In this document: positions 11,071 to 20,012 of the stretch, piece by piece
Layout: every line of letters starts with the position of its first letter
How positions within the stretch are numbered: the stretch's first letter is position 1
Origin: Frigoribacterium sp. PvP032
GTDB lineage: Bacteria; Actinomycetota; Actinomycetes; Actinomycetales; Microbacteriaceae
Assembly (NCBI RefSeq): GCF_017833035.1
Contig: NZ_JAFIBM010000001.1
Location: 496,001 to 560,000 of the forward strand
Direction: 5' to 3'
DNA length: 64,000 bases
The notes under the pieces: generated by a model
Told to the model about the DNA's origin: nothing
Seen by the model: the letters and a program-made list of their open reading frames with translations, nothing else
Databases searched by the model: none
Program-made: the position numbers and the translations under genes

Positions 11071-12044
11071 GGGGTGCTCCTCACGAGGGGGGCGCGGCCG
11101 AGGTCGGCAGCGACCTTGCGGCGCAGCGCGCGGGCGTTCGGCGGGCCGCCGGGGCGGCGGTCCTGCCGGTCGAAGCTGCGCTCGAGGTAGAACTGGCCGA
11201 CGCTCGCGACGCTGACGATGACCATGTACCAGATGGCCGCGGCGATCAGGGTCTCCATCACCTGGAGGTTGAACGACGAGATGTTGTTGGCGGCCTTGAT
11301 CAGCTCGAGGTAGCCGATGACCGAGGCCATCGCCGTGCCCTTGAGCATGTTGATGAAGTCGTTGCCGGTCGGCGGGATGATGATGCGCATCGCCTGGGGC
11401 AGCACGATACGGGCCATGCGCTGCATCGGGGTCTGCCCGATCGACTGCGCCGCCTCGATCTGGCCCCGGTCGACGCTCTTCAGCCCCGCCCGGACGATCT
11501 CGGCCATGTAGGCGCTCTCGTTGAGGGCCAGGCCGAGGAAGGCGGCGACGAAGGTCGTCATGACGTCGTTCGTGCTGACGTCGAGGAACACCACGTCGGT
11601 GAACGGCACCCCGACGGTCAGCCGCGGGAAGATCAGCGCCAGGTTGTACCAGAGCAGGATCTGCAGCAGCACGGGCAGGCCGCGGAACAGCCAGGTGTAC
11701 CCGGCCGCGAAGGCCTGCGCCACGGGGTTCTTCGAGATGCGCATCAGGGCGATCACGACGCCGATGACGACGGCGCTGACCTGCGCGGCCACCGCCAGCA
11801 CGATGGTGCCGACGAGGCCCTGCAGGATGATCGGCGAGATCAGGTAGTACGGGATGTCGCCGTACGCGATGTCGCCCTGCGACGCCCCGTAGGCGAGCGC
11901 GACGAGCGCCACGACGATGACCGCCGCGCTGACCCAGCGACCCCAGTGCTTCAGGCGCACCTGCGGCAGCAGCTCACGCCCCGCCGAGGAGGTGCGGGCC
12001 GGGTCGACCGTGTCGGCCCCGGCCCCCGATCCGGGCGCCGTCAC
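11067..12044 (-). CDS. Polar amino acid ABC transporter, permease
   Basis: A HisM/GlnP-type permease of 325 residues. After a short cytoplasmic N terminus come about five to six hydrophobic segments and the EAA loop ([20 protein letters not shown]) that contacts the ATPase. I took the GTG at 12044 as the start; it lies 2 nt after the stop of the binding-protein gene. An ORF can be drawn further upstream in this frame, but it only shadows the binding-protein gene. Confidence 0.92.
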   Translation of the reverse strand: MTAPGSGAGADTVDPARTSSAGRELLPQVRLKHWGRWVSAAVIVVALVALAYGASQGDIAYGDIPYYLISPIILQGLVGTIVLAVAAQVSAVVIGVVIALMRISKNPVAQAFAAGYTWLFRGLPVLLQILLWYNLALIFPRLTVGVPFTDVVFLDVSTNDVMTTFVAAFLGLALNESAYMAEIVRAGLKSVDRGQIEAAQSIGQTPMQRMARIVLPQAMRIIIPPTGNDFINMLKGTAMASVIGYLELIKAANNISSFNLQVMETLIAAAIWYMVIVSVASVGQFYLERSFDRQDRRPGGPPNARALRRKVAADLGRAPLVRSTP

Positions 12045-12046
12045 GG

Positions 12047-13033
12047 CTACTTGCCCCCGTTGACGGTCGCCTCGGTGACGCTGCCGGAGGTGATGCCCCA
12101 GGCGTCGAGGACCTCGCCGTAGGTGCCGTCCTCGATCAGCGAGTCGAGCGCGGCGGCGACGGCGTCGCGCAGCTCGGGGTCGTCCTTGTTGACGCCGATG
12201 CCGTAGGGGGCGCCGTCGATGACGTCGCCGGGGACGACCTCGAACGCCTGGCCGTCCTGGGCGGTCTTCGAGATGTAGACGGCGCTCGGCAGGTCGTTGA
12301 CGATGGCGTCGATGCGGCCGGTGCGGAGCTGGGTCTGGTTCTGGCTGTCGCTGTCGGTGACGGTGATGTCGAGCGGCTCCTCGCCGTCCGACTCGCACTG
12401 CGTGCTCGTCGCCTCGGCGAACTCCTGCTGGCTCGTGCCGGTGACGACCGCGATGGTCTTGCCGCAGAGCGTGTCGGGGCCGGTGATGTCGGCCGGGTTG
12501 CCCTTCTGCACCATCAGGGTGATGCCCGAGGTGAGGTAGTCGACGAAGTCGATGGCCTGCTGGCGCTCGGCGGTGTCGTTCATCGCCGCGATCGTGACGT
12601 CGACGCGGCCGGACTGGAGGCTGGTGATCAACGAGCCGAAGTCCTGGTTCTGGTACTCTACCTCGAGGCCGAGCTTCTTGCCGACCGCCGTGATCAGGTC
12701 GTGGTCCGAGCCGATCACGGTGGAGCCGTCGGCCGCGTAGAAGTTGTTGGGCGCGGACTGCACGAACGAGCCGACGGTCAAGGTGCCGGAGTCGGCGATG
12801 TCGGAGGGCAGCTGCGAGGCGAGCGAGTCGTCCACCTCGACGCCGTCGAGCAGCGCGCTCGTGTCGGGGATGGTCGACGAGGCCGACGACGAGGCGTCGC
12901 CCGTCGCGTCGCCGGGCTGCGGGGCGCTCGGGCCGCCGCACGCGGTGAGCGTCAGGGCCAGCACGGCACCCGTCGCGACGGAGCCCCAGAGGGCGGGGCG
13001 GAGGCGGGGCCTGATGGTGGTCGATCGGGTCAT
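12047..13033 (-). CDS. Amino acid ABC transporter, substrate-binding lipoprotein
   Basis: A family 3 solute-binding protein of 328 residues. The N terminus is a lipoprotein signal with lipobox LTAC and a Gly/Ser/Thr linker. The mature part carries the SBP_bac_3 pattern (GTLTVGSF, VDVTIAAMNDTAERQQAIDF, GTSQQEFAEA). It heads the leftward operon SBP-permease-ATPase-PLP enzyme-RidA and is divergent from a YheO-like regulator gene. The ligand is probably a polar or sulfur-containing amino acid, inferred only from the context. Confidence 0.93.
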   Translation of the reverse strand: MTRSTTIRPRLRPALWGSVATGAVLALTLTACGGPSAPQPGDATGDASSSASSTIPDTSALLDGVEVDDSLASQLPSDIADSGTLTVGSFVQSAPNNFYAADGSTVIGSDHDLITAVGKKLGLEVEYQNQDFGSLITSLQSGRVDVTIAAMNDTAERQQAIDFVDYLTSGITLMVQKGNPADITGPDTLCGKTIAVVTGTSQQEFAEATSTQCESDGEEPLDITVTDSDSQNQTQLRTGRIDAIVNDLPSAVYISKTAQDGQAFEVVPGDVIDGAPYGIGVNKDDPELRDAVAAALDSLIEDGTYGEVLDAWGITSGSVTEATVNGGK

Positions 13034-13147
13034 GGTCGAGCCTTTCGTGAGCGTCGTCGGTCATCGGAAGCAAGCCGATCTCTCGGCACGATGAGAGAAA
13101 ATTATCACAATGCGACGATTCTGTTGCACACCGGTAACCTGGGGGCC

Positions 13148-13927
13148 ATGACGACAGCCAGCAGCGCCACCGTGGTCGACCGCAGCCGCGTGCTCCGGGC
13201 GGAGTTCGGGCCGTACCTGCCGCTGATGGACTTCCTCGCCGAGCTGCTCGGCCCGCGCACCGAGATCGTGCTGCACGACACGAGCGACCTCAGCCGCTCG
13301 ATCGTCGCCCTGACGAACGGCCACGTGAGCGGCCGCAGCGTGGGCGGCCCCGCGACCGACCTGGTGCTCAAGGTGCTGCAGAACCACGAGCACGACGACC
13401 GCGACTACCTCGCGAACTACTTGGCCGAGTCGCGCACGGGCGGCACGTTCCGCTCGTCGACCTTCTTCATCCGCGACGCGAGCGGCGACGTCGTCGGGAT
13501 GCTCTGCCTCAACATCGACGACGAGCCGCTGACCCGAGCCCGCGACCTGCTCGCGGCCATCACCGCGACGACCGGGCTCGTGAAGGGAGCCGAGGCCGGA
13601 GGGGCGGGCACGGCGGGCGGCACAGGCGGCACGGGAGGCGGCGAGGGCGCCGGCTCGGGCGGGCGCGCCACGTCGACGGCCGGGGTCGCCGAGCGGCTCA
13701 GCACGAACGTCGACGAGCTCGCCCTCGACGGCGTCGCCCGGATCGTCGCGGCGCAGGGCGTCGAGCCGCACCGCATGACCCCCGACGAGAAGGTGGCGGC
13801 CGTGCGCGAGCTCGAGCGGGCCGGCGTGTTCCTGCTCAAGGGCGCGGTGGCGCAGGTCGCCGACGCGCTGCACGTGTCCGAGCCCACCGTGTACCGCTAC
13901 GTCAAGCAGGTGCGGCGCGCCGACTGA
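13148..13927 (+). CDS. YheO-like PAS-domain transcriptional regulator
   Basis: A 259-residue regulator with an N-terminal YheO/PAS-like sensor (ALTNGHVSGRSVGGPATDL, then FRSSTFFIRDASGDVVGMLCLNID) and a C-terminal helix-turn-helix (LHVSEPTVYRYVKQVRR). A Gly/Ala-rich linker separates them. The family includes DauR, which controls D-arginine catabolism. It is divergent from the amino-acid transporter operon and probably regulates it. I prefer ATG 13148: a TAACCT box ends 7 nt before it. An in-frame ATG at 13091 is possible. An inverted repeat CTCTC/GAGAG at 13080-13097 lies in the intergenic region and could be an operator. The gene ends 3 nt from the convergent SGNH gene. Confidence 0.85.
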   Translation: MTTASSATVVDRSRVLRAEFGPYLPLMDFLAELLGPRTEIVLHDTSDLSRSIVALTNGHVSGRSVGGPATDLVLKVLQNHEHDDRDYLANYLAESRTGGTFRSSTFFIRDASGDVVGMLCLNIDDEPLTRARDLLAAITATTGLVKGAEAGGAGTAGGTGGTGGGEGAGSGGRATSTAGVAERLSTNVDELALDGVARIVAAQGVEPHRMTPDEKVAAVRELERAGVFLLKGAVAQVADALHVSEPTVYRYVKQVRRAD

Positions 13928-13930
13928 GTG

Positions 13931-15313
13931 CTAGGAGATCGACCCTGCGGCCGCGGCCGCCGCGCGCTCCTCGGCCTCGCGGCGGGCCCGTCGCGTCAGC
14001 GGCTGGGGAGCCGCGGGCGCGGGCTCGTAGCTCTGCAGCTCGGCCTCGGCCCGCAGCGCGAACTCGCGCAGCTTCTCGGGCGACACCGACGAGGCCTTGC
14101 GCGGACGGGTGTTGTGCAGGCAGAACGTGCCGATCGTCTCGCCGGTCGACGAGTGGATCGGGTGCCCCGCGTAGAAGTAGCCGTGGTTCAGGTCGAGGTA
14201 CGGGTTGTCGGCGAAGCGCTCGTCCTTGCGGGCGTCCTCGACGACCACCACGTCGTCGGCGGCGACGGTGACGTCGCAGAAGGTCAGCTCGCGCGGGATC
14301 GACACGGGCAGCAGCTCCGTGTTCATCGCGTACCAGAGCTTGCTGCCGTCGAGCATGCTGACGACCGCGACGTCGACGCCGAACTCGGCCTCCGCCTCCT
14401 TCGCCAGGTCCTTGAGCGCGTCGGAGCCGCCGGTCGCGGCCTGCTCGACGAGGCGCTCGCCGCCGCTCCACTCGAAGCTGCGCTGCGGCAGGTGCCGCGG
14501 CAGGCGCTCGTCGAGCTGGCCCTGGTGCACGCGGTCGAGGGTGGGTGCGATGCGGTGCGCGATGGTCTGCGCCCAGCGGCGGTAGCCCTCGGCGCAGCCG
14601 TGCGGCGAGTCGGGGCGGCGGAGGCCGGCGGGCAGGCGGAAGTACTCGAGGCCCGACTCGCCCGCGACCAGCTCGGTGAGGGCGTTCATGCGCTCGCCGT
14701 GCTGCTCGGCGACGCAGCCCAGCAGGTTGTCGAACGCCTTCGCCGAGCGGACCGGCGGCACGCCGATCAGCACCGTGCGCGCGGTCGGGTGGCTGCGGCG
14801 GGCGATGGTCGAGACGAGGAGGCGCAGCTCGCGCTCCCAGACGTCAAGGGGCGTCAGGCGGACGGCGTCGTTCAGGCCGACCAGCACCACGACGGTGTCG
14901 TAGAGGCCGAGGTCGGTGTCGCGGATCCAGGCCCGCGACGACTCGATGCTCATCATCTCGTCGCCCACGTAGTCGACCGAGCACGGACGACCGGTGGCCT
15001 CAGAGGAGGCGCGCGACAGCTGGCCGACGAGCGCCTGGTCGTGGGTGGAGACTCCCCAGCCGTGCGCGGGGCCGTTGCCGACGATGAGGACGGTGTCCGC
15101 GTCGCGGGCCGAGGTGCGGGCGGTGGGCTCGTCGCGAGGAGACAGGACGTGGCGCGACCGGGAGAGCCACCAGAGGTACCAGAGCTTCATCACCGGGCGC
15201 AGCCGCTCGTAGCCGTGCTGGTGCACGGTGGCGACGCCGCCGCCCGTGGCTGCGTCCGCGCTCGTGCGGGCGCCGGGTGTGCCGGTGTTGTCGTGGTCGA
15301 CCGTCCTGGTCAC
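13931..15313 (-). CDS. SGNH-hydrolase-like protein fused to a GAF domain
   Basis: A 460-residue two-domain protein. Residues about 70-260 follow the SGNH hydrolase plan: strand VLIVGNGPAHGWG (block I), VVVLVGLNDAVR (block III, GxND intact) and DSPHGCAEGYRRW (block V, Asp/His region). In block I the usual GDS is GNG, so the nucleophile Ser appears to be missing. Residues about 300-420 are a GAF domain (ICTF-like core LTFCDVTVAADDVVVVEDA, GYFYAGHPI, GTFCLHNTRPR) of the type that senses redox or small ligands. A Ser from elsewhere might still serve, or the domain may be a binding domain. An SD-like GAGGAG precedes the ATG. Confidence 0.75.
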   Translation of the reverse strand: MTRTVDHDNTGTPGARTSADAATGGGVATVHQHGYERLRPVMKLWYLWWLSRSRHVLSPRDEPTARTSARDADTVLIVGNGPAHGWGVSTHDQALVGQLSRASSEATGRPCSVDYVGDEMMSIESSRAWIRDTDLGLYDTVVVLVGLNDAVRLTPLDVWERELRLLVSTIARRSHPTARTVLIGVPPVRSAKAFDNLLGCVAEQHGERMNALTELVAGESGLEYFRLPAGLRRPDSPHGCAEGYRRWAQTIAHRIAPTLDRVHQGQLDERLPRHLPQRSFEWSGGERLVEQAATGGSDALKDLAKEAEAEFGVDVAVVSMLDGSKLWYAMNTELLPVSIPRELTFCDVTVAADDVVVVEDARKDERFADNPYLDLNHGYFYAGHPIHSSTGETIGTFCLHNTRPRKASSVSPEKLREFALRAEAELQSYEPAPAAPQPLTRRARREAEERAAAAAAGSIS

Positions 15314-15495
15314 GTGGTGCTCCTCGGGTGTCGTGCGGGTGCCATCCCGCGATCAACGGTAGGCGGGGCGTGCCGCGCGCGACATCCCCCAGAACGGGCC
15401 GGGTGCGCGGTGCGGCTCTCACGGCGGGCGTGATCGTCGTCGCCGGGCTGCTGTGGCGGCCCGCCCGCGACGAACACGCCCGCCCTCGGCCTGTT

Positions 15496-15525
15496 TTGAA
15501 CCACTCAAGGAAAGCGTGCTTAGAT
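15496..15525 (+). promoter_or_regulatory. Promoter of the Fur-family gene
   Basis: The -35 TTGAAC at 15496-15501 and -10 TTAGAT at 15520-15525 are separated by 18 nt. The -10 ends 6 nt before the ATG at 15532, so the transcript should be leaderless. The -35 lies in a short inverted repeat TTGA-ACCAC-TCAA, a possible autoregulatory operator. Confidence 0.65.
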
Positions 15526-15531
15526 GGGGGC

Positions 15532-16077
15532 ATGACGACGACGAGCGAGAGCACCGAGCGCCTCCGGGCTGCCGGGCTCCGGGTGACCGGCCCGCGCCTC
15601 GCCGTCCTCGACGCCCTGGACGGCCTGCCGCACGCGCCGGCCGACGCCGTGTTCGCGCGCGTCGCGCTGGGTCTGCCCGGCACCTCCCTGCAGGCGGTCT
15701 ACGGCGTGCTCGCCGCCCTCACGGGCGCCGGCCTCGTCCGCCGGATCGAGCCGGCCGGCTCCGCCGCCCTCTACGAGCTGCGCACCGGCGACAACCACCA
15801 CCACGTCGTCTGCTCCGTCTGCGGCAGCGTCGCCGACGTCGACTGCGTCGTCGGCCACGCGCCGTGCCTGACGCCGTCGAACGACTCGGGCTTCACCGTG
15901 CAGACCGCCGAGGTCACCTTCTGGGGCCTCTGCCCGGCCTGCCGCGCCGCGGAGGACGCGCCGCTCGACGGCGAGGCGACGAACGGCACGAGCGGCGCGA
16001 GCGGGCCGAGCGGGCCGATCAGCACCGGGGCCGTGGTCGACGCGACCGGCCTCGCCGACGCGAGGCCCGCCTCCTGA
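15532..16077 (+). CDS. Fur-family transcriptional regulator
   Basis: A metal- or peroxide-sensing repressor of 181 residues. The N-terminal winged helix ([28 protein letters not shown]) is followed by the regulatory [16 protein letters not shown] site and a second zinc pair CPAC. The C-terminal tail is low-complexity Gly/Ser/Ala. It lies directly upstream of catalase on the same strand with a 103-nt gap, the arrangement of FurA/PerR-type peroxide regulators, and probably controls catalase and itself. The likely transcript is leaderless. Confidence 0.9.
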   Translation: MTTTSESTERLRAAGLRVTGPRLAVLDALDGLPHAPADAVFARVALGLPGTSLQAVYGVLAALTGAGLVRRIEPAGSAALYELRTGDNHHHVVCSVCGSVADVDCVVGHAPCLTPSNDSGFTVQTAEVTFWGLCPACRAAEDAPLDGEATNGTSGASGPSGPISTGAVVDATGLADARPAS

Positions 16078-16180
16078 GCTGCGCCGCACCTCCTGCGCAG
16101 GGCGTCGCCCTCCCCTTCTTCCCGGCCGTGTGCCGGGTCTCACGCAACCCGCGACTGAACACCGAACGGAAAGAGGAGTC

Positions 16181-17683
16181 ATGACCGACACGACACCGAT
16201 CACGACCACCGACAACGGCGCGCCCATCGCCAGCGACGAGCACTCGCAGAGCGTCGGGGCCGACGGCCCCATCGTGCTGCACGACCACGCGCTGGTCGAG
16301 AAGCTCGCCAACTTCAACCGCGAGAAGGTGCCGGAGCGCATCGTGCACGCCAAGGGCGGCGGCGCGTTCGGCACGTTCCGCACCACCGGCGACGTCTCGC
16401 AGTACACCCGCGCGGCGCTGTTCCAGCCCGGCGTCGAGACCGAGATGCTCGCCCGCTTCTCGACCGTCGCCGGCGAGCAGGGCAGCCCCGACACGTGGCG
16501 CGACCCCCGCGGCTTCGCGCTGAAGTTCTACACGAGCGAGGGCAACTACGACCTCGTCGGCAACAACACGCCCGTCTTCTTCATCCGCGACGGCATCAAG
16601 TTCCCCGACTTCATCCACTCGCAGAAGCGCCTGCCCGGCTCGCACCTGCGCGACCACGACATGCAGTGGGACTTCTGGACCCTGTCGCCCGAGTCGGCCC
16701 ACCAGGTCACCTGGCTGATGGGCGACCGCGGCCTGCCCGCGTCGTGGCGCATGATGGACGGCTTCGGCTCGCACACCTACCAGTGGATCAACGCCGCGGG
16801 CGAGCGCTCGTGGGTCAAGTACCACTTCAAGTCCGACCAGGGCAACGAGATCCTCACGCAGGCCGACGCCGACCGCATCGCCGGCGAGGACGCGGACTTC
16901 CACATCCGCGACCTCTCCGCCGCGATCGAGCGCGAGGAGTTCCCGACCTGGACGATGTCCGTGCAGGTCATGCCCTACGCCGACGCCGCGAGCTACCGCT
17001 TCAACCCGTTCGACCTGACGAAGGTGTGGCCGCACAGCGACTACCCGCTGATCGAGGTCGGCACGATGACCCTGAACAGGAACCCGGAGAACTACTTCGC
17101 GCAGATCGAGCAGGCCGCCTTCGCGCCCTCGAACTTCGTGCCCGGCATCGCGACCAGCCCCGACAAGATGCTGCTCGCGCGCATCTTCAGCTACGCCGAC
17201 GCGCACCGCTACCGCGTGGGCGTCAACCACCAGCAGCTGCCCGTCAACGCGCCGAAGAACGAGGTGCACTCGTACTCGAAGGACGGTGCCGCGCGCTACA
17301 GCTTCAGCGACGCGACGGTGCCGGTCTACGCGCCCAACTCGGTCGGCGGCCCCGCGGGCTCGCCCCAGGCCGCGGGCGAGACCGGCGGCTGGGAGAGCGA
17401 CGGTGAGCTCGTCCGCTCGGCTGCCACGCTGCACCCGGAGGACGACGACTTCGGCCAGGCCGGCGCGCTCGTCCGCGACGTGATGGACGATGAGCAGCGT
17501 GACCGCCTGGTCGCCAACATCGTCGGCCACGTGTCGAAGGTGACCCGCCCCGACCTGCTCGAGCGCGTGTTCCAGTACTGGAACTCCGTCGACCCGATCC
17601 TCGGCTCGCGCGTTCGTGCCGGCGTCTCGCCCGAGGCGCCCGGCTCGAACGAGGACCCGGCGACCGTGGGCGTGCCCGCGTAG
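16181..17683 (+). CDS. katA: Catalase (monofunctional, haem)
   Basis: Catalase splits hydrogen peroxide into water and oxygen. The 500-residue protein is the small-subunit type. Visible hallmarks are the distal His ([15 protein letters not shown]), the Asn region ([21 protein letters not shown]) and the proximal haem Tyr ([14 protein letters not shown]). I chose ATG 16181, preceded by AAAGAGGAG. It follows the Fur-type gene and is probably regulated by it. A 19-bp perfect hairpin lies downstream. Confidence 0.95.
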   Translation: MTDTTPITTTDNGAPIASDEHSQSVGADGPIVLHDHALVEKLANFNREKVPERIVHAKGGGAFGTFRTTGDVSQYTRAALFQPGVETEMLARFSTVAGEQGSPDTWRDPRGFALKFYTSEGNYDLVGNNTPVFFIRDGIKFPDFIHSQKRLPGSHLRDHDMQWDFWTLSPESAHQVTWLMGDRGLPASWRMMDGFGSHTYQWINAAGERSWVKYHFKSDQGNEILTQADADRIAGEDADFHIRDLSAAIEREEFPTWTMSVQVMPYADAASYRFNPFDLTKVWPHSDYPLIEVGTMTLNRNPENYFAQIEQAAFAPSNFVPGIATSPDKMLLARIFSYADAHRYRVGVNHQQLPVNAPKNEVHSYSKDGAARYSFSDATVPVYAPNSVGGPAGSPQAAGETGGWESDGELVRSAATLHPEDDDFGQAGALVRDVMDDEQRDRLVANIVGHVSKVTRPDLLERVFQYWNSVDPILGSRVRAGVSPEAPGSNEDPATVGVPA

Positions 17684-18016
17684 TCATCGGCCGCCGCTGA
17701 CCAGCATCGCTGGTCGGCTCCGCAGCGCAGGAGGCGCGGTGCCCGCTGGTCGGGCACCGCGCCTCCTGCGTGCGTCCGCGCTCTGCGCGTTGCGTCCCGG
17801 CGTGAAAGCGACAAGACGACGCGGAACATCGCGTCGCTTCGTCGCCATCGCGTCGGGACGCGTCCGCGTGGGTGCGTTCCGTCGGCCTCTCTCGCGAGCC
17901 GGGGTGTGCCGGGGTGTGCCCGTGATGTGAGTGTGATCGGGGCCTGCAGGGCCGGCGAGCCCAGGAGGTGCGGGCCCGGACGGGCAGATCCCTCTCGCTT
18001 TGTCGGCGGCGCGCGG
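17684..18016. other. Intergenic region with two hairpins after catalase
   Basis: There is no convincing gene here. A perfect 19-bp stem at 17727-17769 (GCAGGAGGCGCGGTGCCCG and its complement, 5-nt loop) is the likely catalase terminator. A second, imperfect long hairpin spans about 17792-17862 (GCGTCCCG to CGGGACGC, with inner GCGAC repeats and a GGAACAT loop). It may terminate the convergent GNAT gene. Confidence 0.75.
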
Positions 18017-18649
18017 TCAGACCATCTGGCCGTTCCAGCGGATGTCGCCGGCGGGCCACTCGGCTGCCGTCGCGCCGACCTCGCGGATGAGCCAGCCCTC
18101 GTCCTGGCTGACGAGCACGCCTGCCCCGTCGGCCGAGAAGGCGGTGTAGTGACCAGTCACTGCGTGGCCCGTGACTGCGTCCCCGCTCGCGTCACCCAGC
18201 GGCAGCCAGCCGGCGCCGCGGTAGAAGCCCTGCACGGCCTCCCCGGTCTCGAGCAGGCCGAATCGGGTGCCGAGGCGCGCGAGGGCGGCGTCGACCTGGC
18301 GGAGCAGCTCGCCTCCGAGTCCGGTGCCCTGCGCGGCGGGGCTGACGGCGACCATCCCGACCGCGGTGATCAGCAGGTCGGTCTCGCCGACCGTGACGAA
18401 CTGGCGTCGGAGCCCGGCGTGCGCGACGACCACGTCCCCGTCGCGGGCGACGACGCGGAGCTCCGGCTGCATGCCCGCCCAGCTGCGAGCCCCGGCGTAC
18501 CAGTGGTCGTAGGCGTCGAAGGTGCGGGCGAGCATCGCCGCGAGGGCCTCGTGGTCGTCGAGCGTGAGGTCGCCCTCGGCGACGATGCTCCAGATGGGGG
18601 AGGCGGCGGCCTTGGCGGTGGCGGTGGCGTGTTGTGCGGCATCGGACAT
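18017..18649 (-). CDS. GNAT-family N-acetyltransferase
   Basis: A 210-residue acetyl-CoA-dependent acyltransferase. The acetyl-CoA loop reads AAQGTGLGGELL, followed by FGLLETGEAVQGFYRGAGW, typical of motif B. The pattern resembles AAC(2')-type enzymes, but the substrate cannot be assigned. I start at ATG 18649 because a TAGCGT box lies 7 nt upstream (leaderless pattern). The longer frame up to 18754 runs into a repeat element. Confidence 0.8.
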   Translation of the reverse strand: MSDAAQHATATAKAAASPIWSIVAEGDLTLDDHEALAAMLARTFDAYDHWYAGARSWAGMQPELRVVARDGDVVVAHAGLRRQFVTVGETDLLITAVGMVAVSPAAQGTGLGGELLRQVDAALARLGTRFGLLETGEAVQGFYRGAGWLPLGDASGDAVTGHAVTGHYTAFSADGAGVLVSQDEGWLIREVGATAAEWPAGDIRWNGQMV

Positions 18650-18688
18650 GCCTGCGACGCTATCCCCTCTCCTCGTCTCTCCTCGTCT

Positions 18689-18788
18689 CTCCTCATTCAG
18701 GAACATGAGTCCTGAGCTGGCGTTGCTCAGGACCGTGAGTCCTGAGTCGTGCACAGTTCAGGCGAACGGGTCGAGCGGTTCCTGAATC
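18689..18788 (+). repeat. 100-bp TCAGGA-box intergenic element, copy 1
   Basis: The element reads CTCCTCATTCAGGAACATG at its left end and TTCCTGAATC at its right end, with GTGCAC at position 61. It lies between the GNAT start and the end of the VOC gene. It aligns without gaps over 100 nt with copies at 25794, 28642, 48871 and 54091. Boxes TCAGGA/TCCTGA at element positions 9, 22, 52, 69 and 92 can pair in alternative ways. Confidence 0.85.
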
Positions 18789-18798
18789 GGGGCGGCCG

Positions 18799-19773
18799 TC
18801 AGGCGCGCAGCGCGCGGGCCGTGACCTCGATCTGGTTCGCCCACGGGTCGTCGAACGCGAGAACGCGGCCGTCGTCCCGCGTCGCGACCCGGTGGTGCGC
18901 GAGGCGCTCGCCGAGGGCGCCCAGGTCGTCGAGGCCCGGCACCTCGATGCGGACGAGTCCGAGGCCGAGGGCCAGCTGCCGCCTCCCTGCGCCGGCGCTC
19001 TGCCAGGTGTTCATCGCCATGTGGTGGTGGTAGCCGCCGGCGCTGACGAAGAGCGCCTGCGGCCCGAAGCGCGTCGTCGTCTCGAAGCCGAGCTGCTCGA
19101 CGTAGAAGTGCTGGGCGCGGTCGACGTCCCCGACGCTGAGGTGGACGTGGCCCACGGAGGCCGGGCGGGAGGCGGTGCCGGCCAGCGCCTCCTCGGTCAC
19201 GTTCTGCTGCAGGAAGGCGTTCGGGTCGAGGGCGAGGGTGGCCATGTCGACCTGGCCGTGGGTCCACGACCAGGCGGTGCGGTCGCGGTCCCAGTAGAGC
19301 TCGACGCCGTTGCCCTCCGGGTCGGTGAAGTAGAAGGCCTTGCTCACCAGGTGGTCGGCGCTGCCCGTGAAGCTGCCCGGGTGGCGGCTCGCGACGCTGT
19401 ACACGGAGGCCGCGAGGTCGGCCTCGGTCTCGAACAGGATCGCGGTGTGGAACAGACCGGCCTCGCGGGGACTGGCGTGCCGGAGCTCCGGCGCGTGCTC
19501 GAGCACCACGATCGGCGTCGTGCCGCGACCGAGGACGGTACGGCCCGCCGCGGGGTCGTGGCTCAGCACGGCGAGGGTGACGGCGTCGCGGTAGTACGCG
19601 GTCATCGCGTCGAGGTCGGCGACGCGGAGCGTGACCGCGCCCATGCCCGTGTCGGCGGCGAGCAGGTCCGCGGCGATCCGGTCTGCTGCGTTGCGGTCAG
19701 CTGCGATGCGGTCAGCTGCGTTGCGGTCAGCCGAGGAGGCGCGGGTCACGTCGCTGCTGCTGGTGTCGGTCAT
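18799..19773 (-). CDS. VOC-superfamily dioxygenase-like protein (CatE type)
   Basis: A two-module vicinal-oxygen-chelate protein of 324 residues, similar in plan to catechol-2,3-dioxygenases. Module one contains LRVADLDAMTAYYRDAV, LFHTAILFE and FTDPEGNGVELYWD; module two contains VGHVHLSVGDVDRAQHFY and HHHMAMNTWQ. His and Glu ligands are present. Near the N terminus is a tandem ADRNA/ADRIA repeat encoded by a 15-nt DNA repeat (about 19680-19732). I chose ATG 19773; a GTG at 19800 is an alternative. The substrate is unknown. Confidence 0.8.
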   Translation of the reverse strand: MTDTSSSDVTRASSADRNAADRIAADRNAADRIAADLLAADTGMGAVTLRVADLDAMTAYYRDAVTLAVLSHDPAAGRTVLGRGTTPIVVLEHAPELRHASPREAGLFHTAILFETEADLAASVYSVASRHPGSFTGSADHLVSKAFYFTDPEGNGVELYWDRDRTAWSWTHGQVDMATLALDPNAFLQQNVTEEALAGTASRPASVGHVHLSVGDVDRAQHFYVEQLGFETTTRFGPQALFVSAGGYHHHMAMNTWQSAGAGRRQLALGLGLVRIEVPGLDDLGALGERLAHHRVATRDDGRVLAFDDPWANQIEVTARALRA

Positions 19774-19889
19774 CGGGGCCCTCGGTTCTCGTGCGGTCAC
19801 GGTCTCGTGTCACGCCGGTCGATGACGTGTCACCGATCAGAACCCGCTAGTGCGCTCGAGCATTCCACCGGTCCCTCGGCGGGGTCACG

Positions 19890-19953
19890 ATGAACCGAGT
19901 TCCGAACCATGAACCGCGATAAAACGCGGTTCATGGTTCGGAACTCGGTTCAT
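19890..19953. terminator. Perfect 29-bp inverted repeat after purC
   Basis: The arms at 19890-19918 and 19925-19953 are perfectly complementary over 29 bp, with a 6-nt loop ATAAAA. Inside each arm a GAACC motif recurs three times. It lies 60 nt beyond the leftward purC stop and upstream of the VOC gene. It is probably the purC terminator. It has no T-run and is unusually long. Confidence 0.7.
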
Positions 19954-20012
19954 GGTCGTGCGGGCACGGGCGCGGGCGCGTGAGCCGCGACGCGCAGGGC
20001 GCTGGCCGCAGG

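Noticed and set aside
13091-13147. A longer start for the YheO-like regulator
   Set aside because: The ATG at 13091 is in frame but adds a weak N terminus; the TAACCT box 7 nt before ATG 13148 and the usual family start favour the shorter form.
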